Below are positions 54,153 to 63,595 of a stretch of DNA of 64,000 nucleotides, piece by piece. Under the pieces are notes generated by a model that had not been told where the DNA came from, did not search any database, and saw only the letters and a program-made list of their open reading frames with translations. The DNA is taken from NCBI RefSeq assembly GCF_018408855.1, contig NZ_AP024323.1, forward strand, positions 1,364,001-1,428,000. The letters run 5' to 3'. Each line of letters begins with the position of its first letter. Position 1 is the stretch's first letter. The DNA comes from Caballeronia sp. NK8. Its GTDB lineage: Bacteria > Pseudomonadota > Gammaproteobacteria > Burkholderiales > Burkholderiaceae. The position numbers were made by a program, and so were the translations under genes.

Positions 54153-55429
54153 CAGCGTTCCATCGATGGGTTCAACAGCGCGTCCGCGGCCTTCTGGCCG
54201 GAACGGATCGCGCCTTCGATCGTCGCGGGCAGGCCGGTCGCCGTCCAGTCGCCCGCGAGCGTGAAATTGTGCCAGCGCGTGCGCGTGGCGGCCCGCAAGC
54301 CTTCCTGCGCAGGCACGGCGGCAAACGTCGCGTGTTCCTCAACAACGACTTGCCACGGCGGCGTCGGCACGGCCGGCATCTTCACGGCCTGCGCCGTCTC
54401 CTGCCAGACCGTCCGCGCGATGTCTTCGTGCGGCGTCGCGAGCCATCGGCCGGCGCTCGCGAGCGTGACCGAAAGCCGCCCGTCGGCCGCGCGAATCCAG
54501 TCCGACATGCCGTTGACGACACATGTGAGCGGCTGAATGCCGTCGGGCGCATCGGCGGCGAAATGCACGGTGACGATCGCGCGCGATGCATCTGGCGCGC
54601 TCAGGTCCGGCACCAGCCGGCGCGCCGCATCGGGCGGCACGGCGAGCACGACGCCGTCGCCCGCGCCGAGCGTGATGGGCTCGGCCGCGCCTTCGAAAGC
54701 CAGCGAGCTTACACGCTCCTTCGAATCCGTGCCCGATACCCCGATGCCCGCGACGCGCGAGCCGAGCCGGATTTCCGCGCCGCCGTACTGCAACAGCCGC
54801 AGCGCCGGTTCGACGAACGCATGCGACAGCCCGCTTCTCGCGATGAGCGGCCGGCACGCCTGCCCGCCCTGCGCGACCGTCTCGCGCAAGAGACCCGCCG
54901 CGAGCGCCGCGCTCGCCTCCGAAGGATCGGCGTTGAGCATCGCGCGCAGCAGCGGGCGCACGAGCAGTTGCCACACGCGATCCTTGCTGCGCACCGATTC
55001 CTCGACGGTGCGGCCCGGCTTCGCCCAGAAGAGCGGCAGGAACGGCAGATAATCGGCGGGCTGCGTGCCGGGCACGCGCGCGTCGGCGTCGAAGATCCAG
55101 CGCGGCAGGCGGCCCGTCGACATGCGGACCGTCCACGCGTCGCCGGTAGCGACATCGAAAAAAGGATATTCGGGATGCGTCGGGCCGAGCAGCGTTTCCG
55201 CCGCGCCGATCGTGCGCAAATAGGCCATCGCCGAATGATTGCCTGAAAGCAGCAGATGATTGCCGTTGTCGAGCGTGGCGCCGAGCCGGGGATCGAAGAA
55301 GGAGCGGCAGCGCCCGCCCGCGTGCGGCGCCGCTTCGTGCAGCACGACTCGCGCACCGCGCCGTTGCGCCTCGACCGCGGCGGCGAGCCCGGCGACGCCC
55401 GCGCCGACGACGATGACCCGCCGGGACAT
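54152..55429 (-). CDS. hpnE: Squalene-associated FAD-dependent desaturase HpnE
   Basis: 425 residues from the ATG at 55429, overlapping the hpnD stop (TGATG). The first 30 residues are the FAD-binding loop (VIVVGAGVAGLAAAVEAQRRGARVVLHEA) and GRCRSFFDPRLGATLDNGNHLLLSGN. The C-terminus ends in the amine-oxidase-type FTLAGDWTATGLPATIEGAIRSGQKAADALL. HpnE reduces hydroxysqualene to squalene together with HpnC and HpnD. The N-terminal extension in the same frame is non-coding and overlaps hpnD. Confidence 0.92.
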   Translation of the reverse strand: MSRRVIVVGAGVAGLAAAVEAQRRGARVVLHEAAPHAGGRCRSFFDPRLGATLDNGNHLLLSGNHSAMAYLRTIGAAETLLGPTHPEYPFFDVATGDAWTVRMSTGRLPRWIFDADARVPGTQPADYLPFLPLFWAKPGRTVEESVRSKDRVWQLLVRPLLRAMLNADPSEASAALAAGLLRETVAQGGQACRPLIARSGLSHAFVEPALRLLQYGGAEIRLGSRVAGIGVSGTDSKERVSSLAFEGAAEPITLGAGDGVVLAVPPDAARRLVPDLSAPDASRAIVTVHFAADAPDGIQPLTCVVNGMSDWIRAADGRLSVTLASAGRWLATPHEDIARTVWQETAQAVKMPAVPTPPWQVVVEEHATFAAVPAQEGLRAATRTRWHNFTLAGDWTATGLPATIEGAIRSGQKAADALLNPSMER

Positions 55430-56277
55430 CAGATCAGGTTGCGCGCCACGATCCACAGCAGGCGCGAACGCGGCGTCCGCACGCGCGTGCGCGGCAGGTC
55501 GAAGCCGCGTTTCAGATTGGCGTCGAGCACGGTCCGATACGCCGCCGACATGATGCGCGGCGCGCGCACCAGAGCACGCGGCGAGGCCGCCATGATCGTG
55601 TCGGACTGTTTGTAGTGGCCCTTCGCGCGTTCGGCGAGCACGGCGCACACGCGCGGCAGGCGCGCATCGCCGACGATGCTCGCCGGATCGCTCGTCGAAA
55701 TGCCTTCGCGCGCGAGCAGTTCGCGCGGCAGATAAACGCGGCCGATTTCCGCGTCTTCGTCGATGTCGCGCAGGATGTTGGTCAGTTGCAGCGCGCGCCC
55801 GAGATGATGCGCGAGCCGCCGCCCGGCGTCCTCGTGCATCCCGAAAATTCTCACCGACAGCCGCCCGACCGCGCTCGCCACGCGATCGCAATACAGGTCG
55901 AGCGTGGCTTCGTCGGGCGCGACGATATCGCCGGCGGCGTCCATCGCCATGCCGTCGATCACGGCCTGGAAGTCGTCGCGGGAAAGCTGGAAAGCCTGGA
56001 TGTGGCGCGTGAGAGCTTCGAGCGATTGCTTCGGCGCGCCGGCGTAGCACGCGTCGATGTCCGCGCGCCACTGGTCGAGCGCGAGCGCGCGCTCGCGGCG
56101 CGGGAGCGTGCCTTCGTCGGCGATATCGTCGACCGCGCGGCAGAACGCGTAAATCTGATACATCGCGTCCCGCTGTTCGGCGGGAAGGATCCGCATCGCA
56201 AGATAGAACGAACTTCCCGACGACGTTTTCGCGGCGTCTGGAGCAGGATCGTCAGCGATGATGTTGGAAACGGCCAA
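55429..56277 (-). CDS. hpnD: Presqualene diphosphate synthase HpnD
   Basis: 282 residues. The first Asp-rich motif is D50-D51-I-A-D54 (AVDDIADEG) and the second is LTNILRDIDEDAEIGRVYLP; both bind Mg-diphosphate. HpnD joins two farnesyl diphosphates to presqualene diphosphate. HpnC, which converts this to hydroxysqualene, is not found in the window, although HpnE is directly downstream. It is the first gene of the hopanoid operon; the 234 bases upstream to the diguanylate cyclase should hold the promoter. Confidence 0.92.
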   Translation of the reverse strand: MAVSNIIADDPAPDAAKTSSGSSFYLAMRILPAEQRDAMYQIYAFCRAVDDIADEGTLPRRERALALDQWRADIDACYAGAPKQSLEALTRHIQAFQLSRDDFQAVIDGMAMDAAGDIVAPDEATLDLYCDRVASAVGRLSVRIFGMHEDAGRRLAHHLGRALQLTNILRDIDEDAEIGRVYLPRELLAREGISTSDPASIVGDARLPRVCAVLAERAKGHYKQSDTIMAASPRALVRAPRIMSAAYRTVLDANLKRGFDLPRTRVRTPRSRLLWIVARNLI

Positions 56278-56511
56278 GACGAACTCCGCTGTGGCGCCCC
56301 CAAGGGCAAATTAAGAGATCAGGCGCCAGTCTCGATGCAATCCGACGCGCGCGGAACCACCTGGCGCTGTGCGGAAAGATCGAAGAGAAAAAGCCGGCGC
56401 GAGCCGGCTGCGACTGCGCCGGAAGCGGCAAAGAGTATATCAATTCTTTGCCTGATTGCGCCTAAGCCGCACGGGACGCGCGGGCCGGGGCGCGGCGCGC
56501 CGGGCGAAGGT

Positions 56512-57459
56512 TCAGGCGAACCCGACCGCCCGATTGCGCCCCTCGCGCTTGGCCGTGTAGAGCGCCGCATCGGCTTCGTTGATGAGCGCCTCGTAAGACG
56601 ACGTCACATCCGTGCGCGCCCGCGCCACGCCCACGCTCGCCGTGATCGGCACGGGCGCGCCCTGCACGTCGATGGGCGTCTCGCAGATCGCGCGGCGCAC
56701 TTTCTCGGCGACGATCATCGCGTCCTCGAAAGGCGTGCACGGCAGCAGCAGCGCGAATTCCTCGCCGCCGAAGCGCCCGAACACGTCCTGCACGCGCACG
56801 CTCTTCGCGACACGCTCGGCCATCACGCGCAACACCGTATCGCCGACGAGATGGCCGAGATCGTCGTTGATGCGCTTGAAGTGGTCGAGATCGAACAGCA
56901 GCATCGACAGCTCGCCGCCGTAGCGCTGCCATCGTGAAAATTCGTCGCGCAGGCGCAGCTCGAAATAGCGCCGGTTCGCGATGCCGGTCAGGCCGTCGCG
57001 GTCGGCGAACTCCTGCAGCTTGGCCACGGCTTCGTCGCGGGCGCGCTGCATCATGCTCGCGTGCGTCGCGTCGGAAATCGTCACGCACACGGCGCGCACC
57101 TCGCGCTCCAGCGTGAGCGGCATGAAGGTGCAGTCCTGCTGCATGAAGTCGACGCCGCCGGTGATCGGCCGGTCATGGTCGAACTTGAAGAGATACGGGC
57201 GCTGCTCCCACGAGCTGAATGCGAAGCTGCCGAGCTGGAACACGCTTTCGATCTTGCGCGTGAGCCACACGCGCGGCAGTTCCGGAAAGCTCGCGAAGAT
57301 GGACTTGCCCGTCACCTGCTCGGCCGTCTTGCCGCTGTGGTCCTGCATGAAGCGGTTCCACATCAGCACGTTCAGGTCGCGATCGAGCACGAAGATGCCG
57401 AAGCCGACGCGCTCGATCACGAGTTCGGAGAGCGCGTGCCGCAGTTCGTCCATGCTCAC
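56512..57459 (-). CDS. PAS-GGDEF diguanylate cyclase
   Basis: 315 residues starting at GTG 57459 (or ATG 57453). PAS-like sensor about 10-130 (ERVGFGIFVLDRDLNVLMWNRFMQDHSGKTAEQVTGKSIF). GGDEF domain about 150-315 with GGEEF at 231-235 (FGRFGGEEFALLLP) and an intact product-inhibition I-site RVQD at 222-225, five residues ahead. It makes cyclic di-GMP and can be feedback inhibited. It is the last of three co-directional genes with CheC and a CheY-like regulator. Confidence 0.9.
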   Translation of the reverse strand: MSMDELRHALSELVIERVGFGIFVLDRDLNVLMWNRFMQDHSGKTAEQVTGKSIFASFPELPRVWLTRKIESVFQLGSFAFSSWEQRPYLFKFDHDRPITGGVDFMQQDCTFMPLTLEREVRAVCVTISDATHASMMQRARDEAVAKLQEFADRDGLTGIANRRYFELRLRDEFSRWQRYGGELSMLLFDLDHFKRINDDLGHLVGDTVLRVMAERVAKSVRVQDVFGRFGGEEFALLLPCTPFEDAMIVAEKVRRAICETPIDVQGAPVPITASVGVARARTDVTSSYEALINEADAALYTAKREGRNRAVGFA

Positions 57460-57472
57460 GATGGCGTCCCGT

Positions 57473-58096
57473 TCAGAGGCTCGAGAGAAGCGCGTCGAGC
57501 GCTTCGTTCAGATGCGCGATGGCGTCTTCGGCCATCAGCATCACGAGGTGGGCGCGGAAGCTGTGGTCTTCGAGCGCGAAATTCACTTCGAGCAGCAGCG
57601 CGGTCTTCCAGGCGAGCATCGCGGGCTGGAAGACATCGTCGAGCCCGATTTCCATGCCGAGCATGCCCGGCGGCGAAAAGATCGGCGAGCGGCCGAGGCG
57701 GTCGAGAATGCACGACACGCACGCGCCCATCAGCACGGTGGCGACGTCGAACACGAGCTCGGTGCGCGTCGTCGTTTCATAGGTGGATTTGGTGTACGGA
57801 TCGTCGACGAGCGCGCACAACTGGTCGACGCTGCCGCTCTTGCACAGCACGATCGCCTCGCCCTTGATATCCGAGCGAAAGCCCTGGCGCACGGCCGTGA
57901 CGGTATCGGTGATGCCGGTCATTTCGGAGAGCGCGGCGGACGCCTCGGCCACGCTCACCACGCGCACGCGCGGCACCGACAGCTCGATGAACGTGCCGAG
58001 CAGCTTCGACAGGCGCGTCGCGGCCTGGCCCATCGCCATATTGGCGACTTCCTGCAGCGCGTCGCGCTGGTCTTCGTTCAGTGCGGCATCAACCAT
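57473..58096 (-). CDS. CheC/CheX-type CheY phosphatase
   Basis: 207 residues. The first phosphatase motif fits exactly D/SxxxExxNx22P: D12, E16, N19 and P42 (DALQEVANMAMG, then P in ELSVPRV). The second motif (FDVATVLMGACVSC) has Asp for Glu and Thr for Asn, so only one active site is likely. Such proteins dephosphorylate CheY-like regulators. The gene overlaps the upstream CheY-like gene by 8 bases and precedes the diguanylate cyclase by 13. Confidence 0.88.
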   Translation of the reverse strand: MVDAALNEDQRDALQEVANMAMGQAATRLSKLLGTFIELSVPRVRVVSVAEASAALSEMTGITDTVTAVRQGFRSDIKGEAIVLCKSGSVDQLCALVDDPYTKSTYETTTRTELVFDVATVLMGACVSCILDRLGRSPIFSPPGMLGMEIGLDDVFQPAMLAWKTALLLEVNFALEDHSFRAHLVMLMAEDAIAHLNEALDALLSSL

Positions 58097-58457
58097 GGAG
58101 TCCGTACTCCTTCAATACGGGACGCAGCGCTTCGGGCGTCACCGGCTTCGGCAGAAACGCGATCGCGCCGAGCGCGCGGACCCGTTGCTGGGCCATCGGC
58201 TGCACATCGGCGGACACGACGATCACGAAGGTGTTCAGGTCCTCGTGCTGCAACGCGTCGAGCACCTGATAGCCCGTCATGTCGGGCATCGTGAGATCGA
58301 GAAACATGACCGACGCGCGGCCCGCCCGGTAATGGTCGAGCGCCTCGCGCCCGTTGGTGGCGTAGGAGATCTCGACGTCCCAGTCCGGGGGCAGCGCGCG
58401 CGTCAGCACCTTGCGCGCGAGCAGGGAATCATCGGCAATGACAATCGGCAACGGCAT
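58089..58457 (-). CDS. CheY-like single-domain response regulator
   Basis: 122 residues from the ATG at 58457. IVIADDSLLARKVLTRAL holds the acidic pair, D54 (VMFLDLTMPDMTG) is the phosphorylation site, and AIAFLPKPV carries the conserved Lys. There is no output domain. It is first in a CheY-CheC-diguanylate cyclase operon, so it probably acts on one of these partners or on a flagellar or other target. The kinase that drives it is not in the operon; the large hybrid kinase divergent from it is a candidate. Confidence 0.9.
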   Translation of the reverse strand: MPLPIVIADDSLLARKVLTRALPPDWDVEISYATNGREALDHYRAGRASVMFLDLTMPDMTGYQVLDALQHEDLNTFVIVVSADVQPMAQQRVRALGAIAFLPKPVTPEALRPVLKEYGLHG

Positions 58458-59199
58458 GGTCGGCAGGATCTCTTGGGCGGTTTTGGGCTGGGCACGGTCG
58501 AGCCGCACACACGGCATGCTCTCGCATGTGATTACGGCATCCGCGCGGCAATCTTTATGGCGATCTTTACGGCGAGATCGGTGTGAGCGCGCGGGTCCGG
58601 CGAAACTGCGGACGCTGTCGCAGATCCAGTTCGGCGGCGATGAGCCACGCGCGCCGCCGGCGGACATGCGCGCGCCAGGCGGCGGGCGTCCGCTGCGTGA
58701 TCAGATGTTGGCTTCCGACCGGCATCATGTTGCCTGCCCCCTGCGTGATCCGGACCTGCCGGATCGTGGCCTTCCTCTCCTCGAACGGTCGCGCTGCCGC
58801 CGGCGTGTTCGCCTGCAGGCCGTACTGCTTCCCCGTTGCGCGCCGTGAGGCTGCTTGTTATCTCCGGCGCGCGCTCTGGCGGCGCGTACAGCGGAGGATT
58901 GCATTGTCTGACTATCAGAATGTCAAAGCAACTCGCCAAAGTGCAAAGCCAGAATTAATCTGACGAAACGGGAGCGCAACGAGGTGGATTTCACTCGGAG
59001 TCTTCCGGTGTGATACGTTGTCATCCTTTTGTGTACGTTTGCGCTACCGATAATCTCGCTAACTGTGCGCGGCGTCAGAGGTTTTCCTCGAATGCCGCGC
59101 GCGCTGCAAGGAACCGACCGGCATGCTTCCTGCGTTCTACTTGCGGTTACACCACTCGCGCCCGATGGGCGGCCCACGAACGAGCGCCGCAGCGTACCA
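58458..59199. other. Long divergent intergenic region
   Basis: 742 bases between the CheY-like operon and the hybrid kinase. Several short open frames here lack ribosome sites and read as Arg-rich noise. Bases 58900-59060 are AT-richer and probably hold promoters for one or both sides. No terminator, repeat or known RNA was recognised. Confidence 0.35.
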
Positions 59200-61506
59200 A
59201 TGGCGCGAACGTCGAGTAAGTTTTCCAATTCGCTGCCAAAAATGTCGCTGCAACGTGAGGAGTCCGACGCCGAATCCGCCGCGCAATCATGGCAGGAAGA
59301 ACCGCCGTATCCGGTGGTTCCCGAGCGCAATTTCGCCGCGCAGCGCCTGACGCTTTACGCGCTTCTCGTCGCCGCGATCGTGCTGCCGTGCGTGTACGTC
59401 GCCATTACCGCCTTTACCGATTACCACGCGCGCGTCGCCGATGCCTCCGAGATCGTCGCGCGCAATGCCCGCGTCGCCGAGGAGCACGCGCTCAAGGTCT
59501 TCGATCTCAACGTCACGCTGAACGAGCGCATCGTCGATCTGCTCGACGATCTCGACGCCGACGCGATCCTTCGCGAGAGCGCGACCATTCACCAACGCCT
59601 CAAGGCGATCAGCACGACCTACCAGCAGGTCGCAGCAGCTTCGGTGTTCGGCCCCGACGGCAGGCTGCTCGCGACCAGCCGCGTCTGGCCGACGCCCGAT
59701 ATCTCCGTTGCGAACCGCGAGGACTTCGGCGGGCTGCGCGCGGGTCAGCAGATCGAGCAGATTTCCCGCGTGATGATCGGCCGCGTGGCCGGCGAGCAGG
59801 TCTTCAATACGGCGGTCGCGCGCCTGACGCCCGCGGGCAAGTTCGACGGCATCGTGTCCATCGCGCTGCGGCCGTCGTATTTCGGCGCGTTCTATCGCGA
59901 GCTGATCGGCGACAACCCGAGCGTTTCGCTCGGCCTCTCGCGCTCGGACGGCGAAGTGCTCGCGTGGTTTCCGCCGCGCCCGGCCGACCGCATGGCGCTC
60001 GCGGCCAGCTCGCCGCTGCGCGACGCGTATGTCGCGGGACGCAGGAGCGGCGTCGTGAAGATGGTCTCCGGGCTCGACAATCAATTGAAGATCGTCGCGT
60101 TCCGGCGCGTCGGCACGTATCCGATCTACGTATCGAGCGGCTATCCGATCGCGACGATCTGGGCCGCGTGGTGGCGGCATCTGAGCGTGCTCGCGCTCTC
60201 CATCTTCGCGCCGTGCGTCGTGCTGTGGGCGGTCATCGGCCAGTCGCTGCGGCGGCTCGCGACGGAACAGGAAGCATGGGAGCGCTGGCAGGCCGAGGCG
60301 TCGATGCGCCGCTCGATCGAATCCGCCTACCGGCAGGCGCGCAAGATGGAGGCGCTCGGCAATCTCGTCGGCAGCGTCGCGCATGATTTCAACAATCTGC
60401 TGATGATCGTCTCGACCAACGTGCAGATCGCGCGGCGGCGCGGCGCGGCCGGCCTCGACCGCGAGCTGTCCGCGATGGAGCGCGCGCTGAAGAGCGGCCA
60501 GTCGCTGACGCGGCAACTGCTCGGCGTCGCGCGCAAGCAGCCGTTGCGCAGCGAGACCATCGGCATCGGCAAATGGGTGCCGGCGGGGCGCGAGTTGCTG
60601 CGCGCATCGCTCGGGGCGAAAGTGGCGCTCAACGTCGAGGTAGCGGCGGACGTGTGGGCGATCCGCGTCGATCCGGCGGAGCTGGAGCTTGCGCTCATCA
60701 ACGTGGCGGTGAACGCGCGCGACGCGATGCCCAACGGCGGCACCTTCACCGTGCGCGCCGACAACGTGCGCTTTCGTCACGAGGACGGCTTTCCGATCAC
60801 CGGCGAATTCGTGCAGATCACGCTGGAGGACAACGGCTTCGGCATGAGTTCCGACGTGCTCGGGCGCGCGTTCGAGCCGCTCTTCACGACCAAGCCGAAA
60901 GGCATGGGCACGGGTCTCGGCCTGCCGCAGGTCTTCGCGTTCTGCGAGCGCGCGGGCGGGCTCGCTACGATCGACAGCGCGATCGGCGCGGGGACCGCCG
61001 TGCGCCTCTATCTGCCGCGCGCGGATGCGCTCGCGCCGGGCGCGGCCCCGGCGGAACAACGCACCACGGAGCAGGAAGCGGACGGCCTGCGCGTGCTGCT
61101 GGTCGAAGACAACGAAGAAGTCGCCGCGGGCACCGAGGCGTTGCTCACGATGATGGGCCACCGCGTCACCTACGTCTTCAACGCCGATGCCGCCGCCACC
61201 GTGCTCGAAGCCGCACGCACCGAAGTCCCGGCCGATTTCCCGTTCGACGTCGTGCTCTCAGACATCCACATGCCGGGGCAGATGAACGGCATCGATCTCG
61301 CCGAGATGCTGCAACGCTTCGATCCGCACGTTCCGGTGATTCTCGTCACGGGCTACGCAGAAGAGCTGGACCGCGCGCGGCAGGTCGGCGCGCGCGTGCT
61401 GTCGAAGCCATTCGACATCGCGCTGCTCGACTCGCTGCTGCGCGCCATCCGCGAGCGCATGCGCGAAGCGGGGAAAACGGGCGCGACGCCGTCCGTCGAT
61501 CGTTGA
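59200..61506 (+). CDS. Membrane hybrid histidine kinase with C-terminal receiver
   Basis: 768 residues from the ATG at 59200 (59242 is another choice; neither has a clear ribosome site). Membrane helix near residue 55-80 (LYALLVAAIVLPCVYVAITAF), periplasmic Cache-like domain (about 85-310, with SVFGPDGRLLATSR), second membrane helix near 325-350. The kinase core has H395 in GSVAHDFNNLLMIVS, an HATPase (LINVAVNARDAMPNGG) and GMGTGLGLPQVF. A C-terminal receiver has D688 (VVLSDIHMPGQMNG). This is the phosphorelay type with an HDF motif. It may feed the divergent CheY-like gene. Confidence 0.87.
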   Translation: MARTSSKFSNSLPKMSLQREESDAESAAQSWQEEPPYPVVPERNFAAQRLTLYALLVAAIVLPCVYVAITAFTDYHARVADASEIVARNARVAEEHALKVFDLNVTLNERIVDLLDDLDADAILRESATIHQRLKAISTTYQQVAAASVFGPDGRLLATSRVWPTPDISVANREDFGGLRAGQQIEQISRVMIGRVAGEQVFNTAVARLTPAGKFDGIVSIALRPSYFGAFYRELIGDNPSVSLGLSRSDGEVLAWFPPRPADRMALAASSPLRDAYVAGRRSGVVKMVSGLDNQLKIVAFRRVGTYPIYVSSGYPIATIWAAWWRHLSVLALSIFAPCVVLWAVIGQSLRRLATEQEAWERWQAEASMRRSIESAYRQARKMEALGNLVGSVAHDFNNLLMIVSTNVQIARRRGAAGLDRELSAMERALKSGQSLTRQLLGVARKQPLRSETIGIGKWVPAGRELLRASLGAKVALNVEVAADVWAIRVDPAELELALINVAVNARDAMPNGGTFTVRADNVRFRHEDGFPITGEFVQITLEDNGFGMSSDVLGRAFEPLFTTKPKGMGTGLGLPQVFAFCERAGGLATIDSAIGAGTAVRLYLPRADALAPGAAPAEQRTTEQEADGLRVLLVEDNEEVAAGTEALLTMMGHRVTYVFNADAAATVLEAARTEVPADFPFDVVLSDIHMPGQMNGIDLAEMLQRFDPHVPVILVTGYAEELDRARQVGARVLSKPFDIALLDSLLRAIRERMREAGKTGATPSVDR

Positions 61507-61685
61507 ATTCCGCGCAACGTCTTCGTTTTTTGTACGCGCCGTTGTAAAAGCGGCGCGCGTCTCTCCCTCTGTCTTCCTGCCCGCGCCGCTCGCGCGCATC
61601 CGGCACGCGAGTTGCGTAATCGACGGCACGTGCGGCGACTTACTTTCGCCGATTCCGGAATTCCGCCCATCCGCAGGAGGCGTAA

Positions 61686-62975
61686 ATGCGACACACCGTC
61701 ATCGGAGTTTTCGACACCTATGCGCAAGCAGAGGACGCGCGCGCGGCCTTGCTCGCGGCAGGCTTCCCGCGCGCGGATATCGAACTGCAGGCCAACCCGA
61801 AGCGCGACGACGCCGCCGCGCCGTCCGACATGCCCGATGCCGAAACGCATCGCGAGCCGGGCATGCTCGCCAACATCGAACGCTTTTTCAGCATGCTTTT
61901 CGGCGGACGCGATCAGCCGCCCGAAGTCGCGCATTATTCGGAGGCCGTGCGGCGCGGCGCGGTGCTCGTGGCGGTCGATACGCCGAGCGTCGAGCAGGCC
62001 GACATCGTGCGCGCGACGCTGTCCGACCAGGGCGCGATCGATATCGACGAACGCGCGGCGAGCTGGACGACGCTCGAACACGGCATGCCCGAAGCCACCG
62101 CCGCCGATGACCGCGATCATTCGGTGCTGGATGAACTCGGTCTCGGACGCGGCAGCGGCGTGCCGGGACGCGAGCCGGTGAACGATCCGGACATGGCGGC
62201 GACGCGCGCGCGGGCTTATCCGCGTGCCGATCTCGGCGACCCGGCCGCGGTGACGCCGCGCGACTACGTCAGCGACCCGGCCGACGACGTGCTGATGCCG
62301 CGTGGCGGGATGCAATCGCAGTCGCAATCGCCGCTGTCGCAGACTCAATCGATGATGAGCGACGCCGAACGCGCCGCGCGCGACCCGCTCGCCGGACGCG
62401 ACCCGGTGACGGGCCGCGATCCGTACGCGACGACCGGCGTCGATCCGCTCGCGGCCGGTTCGCTGTCCGAGCGCGATGCGCTGATGGGCCGTGATCCGTT
62501 GCCGGGCGTGCGTACCGATACGGCGTCGGAATGGCGTTCGGTCGAGCCGCTCGGCCCGCTCGACGAACCGGCTGCGCCTTCTCAGCCGGGCGCGACGCGC
62601 GCGATGGGTTCGTCGCCCGATCCGGTCGTCGCTTCGGCGGGGACGCAGGCGGCCGGGCCGGTCGGACCCGTGCCGGGCGCCGGTCCGCAAACGGTGCCCA
62701 ACGAGTACATGGAGTACGAAGAGGACTTCCGCGCCGATTACGATTCGAAGTATTCGGCCACGGGCGCGCCTTACGAGGACTATCAGGGCGCCTATCGATA
62801 CGGCGCGACGCTCGGCGACGACGACCGCTATCGCAGCCGCGCGTGGGACGATCAGATGGAGTACGAGACACGCCGCGACTGGGAGAGCAAGCACCCCGAA
62901 GGCGATACGTGGGAACGCTTCAAGGCGGCGATCCGCCACGGCTGGGATCGCGTGACGGGGCATCATCACGTCTGA
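61686..62975 (+). CDS. Stress-type N-terminal domain protein with GRDP repeats
   Basis: 429 residues, with a strong AGGAGG 7 bases before the ATG. About 1-130 resembles the general-stress-protein (YflT/17M) fold: TVIGVFDTYAQAEDARAALLAAGFPRADIEL and VLVAVDTPSVEQADIVRATLSDQGAIDIDERA. About 215-330 is low complexity, with GRDP and related units (RDPLAGRDPVTGRDPYATTG, then GRDPLPG) and Ser/Gln runs. About 345-429 is an acidic Tyr/Asp-rich segment (MEYEEDFRADYDSKY) then DWESKHPEGDTWERFKAAIRHGWDRVTG. The function is unknown; such proteins are common in Burkholderia. Confidence 0.75.
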   Translation: MRHTVIGVFDTYAQAEDARAALLAAGFPRADIELQANPKRDDAAAPSDMPDAETHREPGMLANIERFFSMLFGGRDQPPEVAHYSEAVRRGAVLVAVDTPSVEQADIVRATLSDQGAIDIDERAASWTTLEHGMPEATAADDRDHSVLDELGLGRGSGVPGREPVNDPDMAATRARAYPRADLGDPAAVTPRDYVSDPADDVLMPRGGMQSQSQSPLSQTQSMMSDAERAARDPLAGRDPVTGRDPYATTGVDPLAAGSLSERDALMGRDPLPGVRTDTASEWRSVEPLGPLDEPAAPSQPGATRAMGSSPDPVVASAGTQAAGPVGPVPGAGPQTVPNEYMEYEEDFRADYDSKYSATGAPYEDYQGAYRYGATLGDDDRYRSRAWDDQMEYETRRDWESKHPEGDTWERFKAAIRHGWDRVTGHHHV

Positions 62976-63002
62976 TTTCCCGTCGGACAGCGTTCAACGA
63001 TT

Positions 63003-63030
63003 ACGGCCCGCTCGCGCGGGCCGTTTTTTT
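63003..63030 (+). terminator. Intrinsic terminator after the repeat protein
   Basis: ACGGCCCGC (63003-63011) and GCGGGCCGT (63016-63024) form a 9-bp stem with a TCGC loop, then a T-run. It lies 28 bases past the stop codon, just before the convergent FMN reductase stop. Confidence 0.92.
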
Positions 63031-63043
63031 GTGTGGAGCGTGC

Positions 63044-63595
63044 TTATGCGGCCCTGTCGCGCACCCACGCGACGTATTTGTCCATGAAACCCTGCAAATA
63101 TTTACGCGTGTCCTCGCTCACGATCTTGCCGCTCGCATCGATTCGGCTTTCGTCGTGCTTGATATACATCTCGGGCTGATTCATCAACGCGATGTCGAGA
63201 TACGCGCACACGCCGCGCAGATGCGACTGCGCGATCGCCGTGCCGATCGCCCCGACCGAAGTCCCGATGATCGCGCCCGGCTTGCCGCCCCACACGCTCT
63301 GCCCCCACGGACGCGAGGCCCAGTCGAGCGCGTTCTTCAGCACGCCGGGAATCGAGCGGTTGTACTCCGGGGTGACGATCAGGAGGCCGTCGGCATCGGC
63401 GATCTGCTGTTTGAACGCGCGCGCGACTTCGGGGAAATCGCTGTCGTAGTCCTGGCTGTAGAGCGGCAGGCTGCCGATGTCGAGAAATTCGAAGGAGAAA
63501 TCGCCCGGCGCGAGCGACGCAAGCGCATGCGCGAGCTGCTTGTTGAATGAATCCCGCCGCAGGCTCCCAACGACCACCGCGATCTTCAAAGCCAT
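63044..63595 (-). CDS. NADPH-dependent FMN reductase (flavodoxin-like)
   Basis: 183 residues from the ATG at 63595. IAVVVGSLRRDSFNKQLAHALASL binds FMN phosphate, LLIVTPEYNRSIPGVLKNALDWASRP is the second family motif, and IIGTSVGAIGTAIAQSHLRGVCAYLDIA continues the flavodoxin-like fold. It is in the group of ChrR/YieF-type quinone or chromate reductases (about 180-190 residues). It probably acts as a soluble reductase that protects against oxidants. The frame upstream of the start extends to 63685 without a plausible signal. Confidence 0.85.
   Translation of the reverse strand: MALKIAVVVGSLRRDSFNKQLAHALASLAPGDFSFEFLDIGSLPLYSQDYDSDFPEVARAFKQQIADADGLLIVTPEYNRSIPGVLKNALDWASRPWGQSVWGGKPGAIIGTSVGAIGTAIAQSHLRGVCAYLDIALMNQPEMYIKHDESRIDASGKIVSEDTRKYLQGFMDKYVAWVRDRAA

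Noticed and set aside
58532..58939. Candidate small genes between the CheY-like and kinase genes
   Set aside because: Arg-rich short frames without ribosome sites; likely non-coding.
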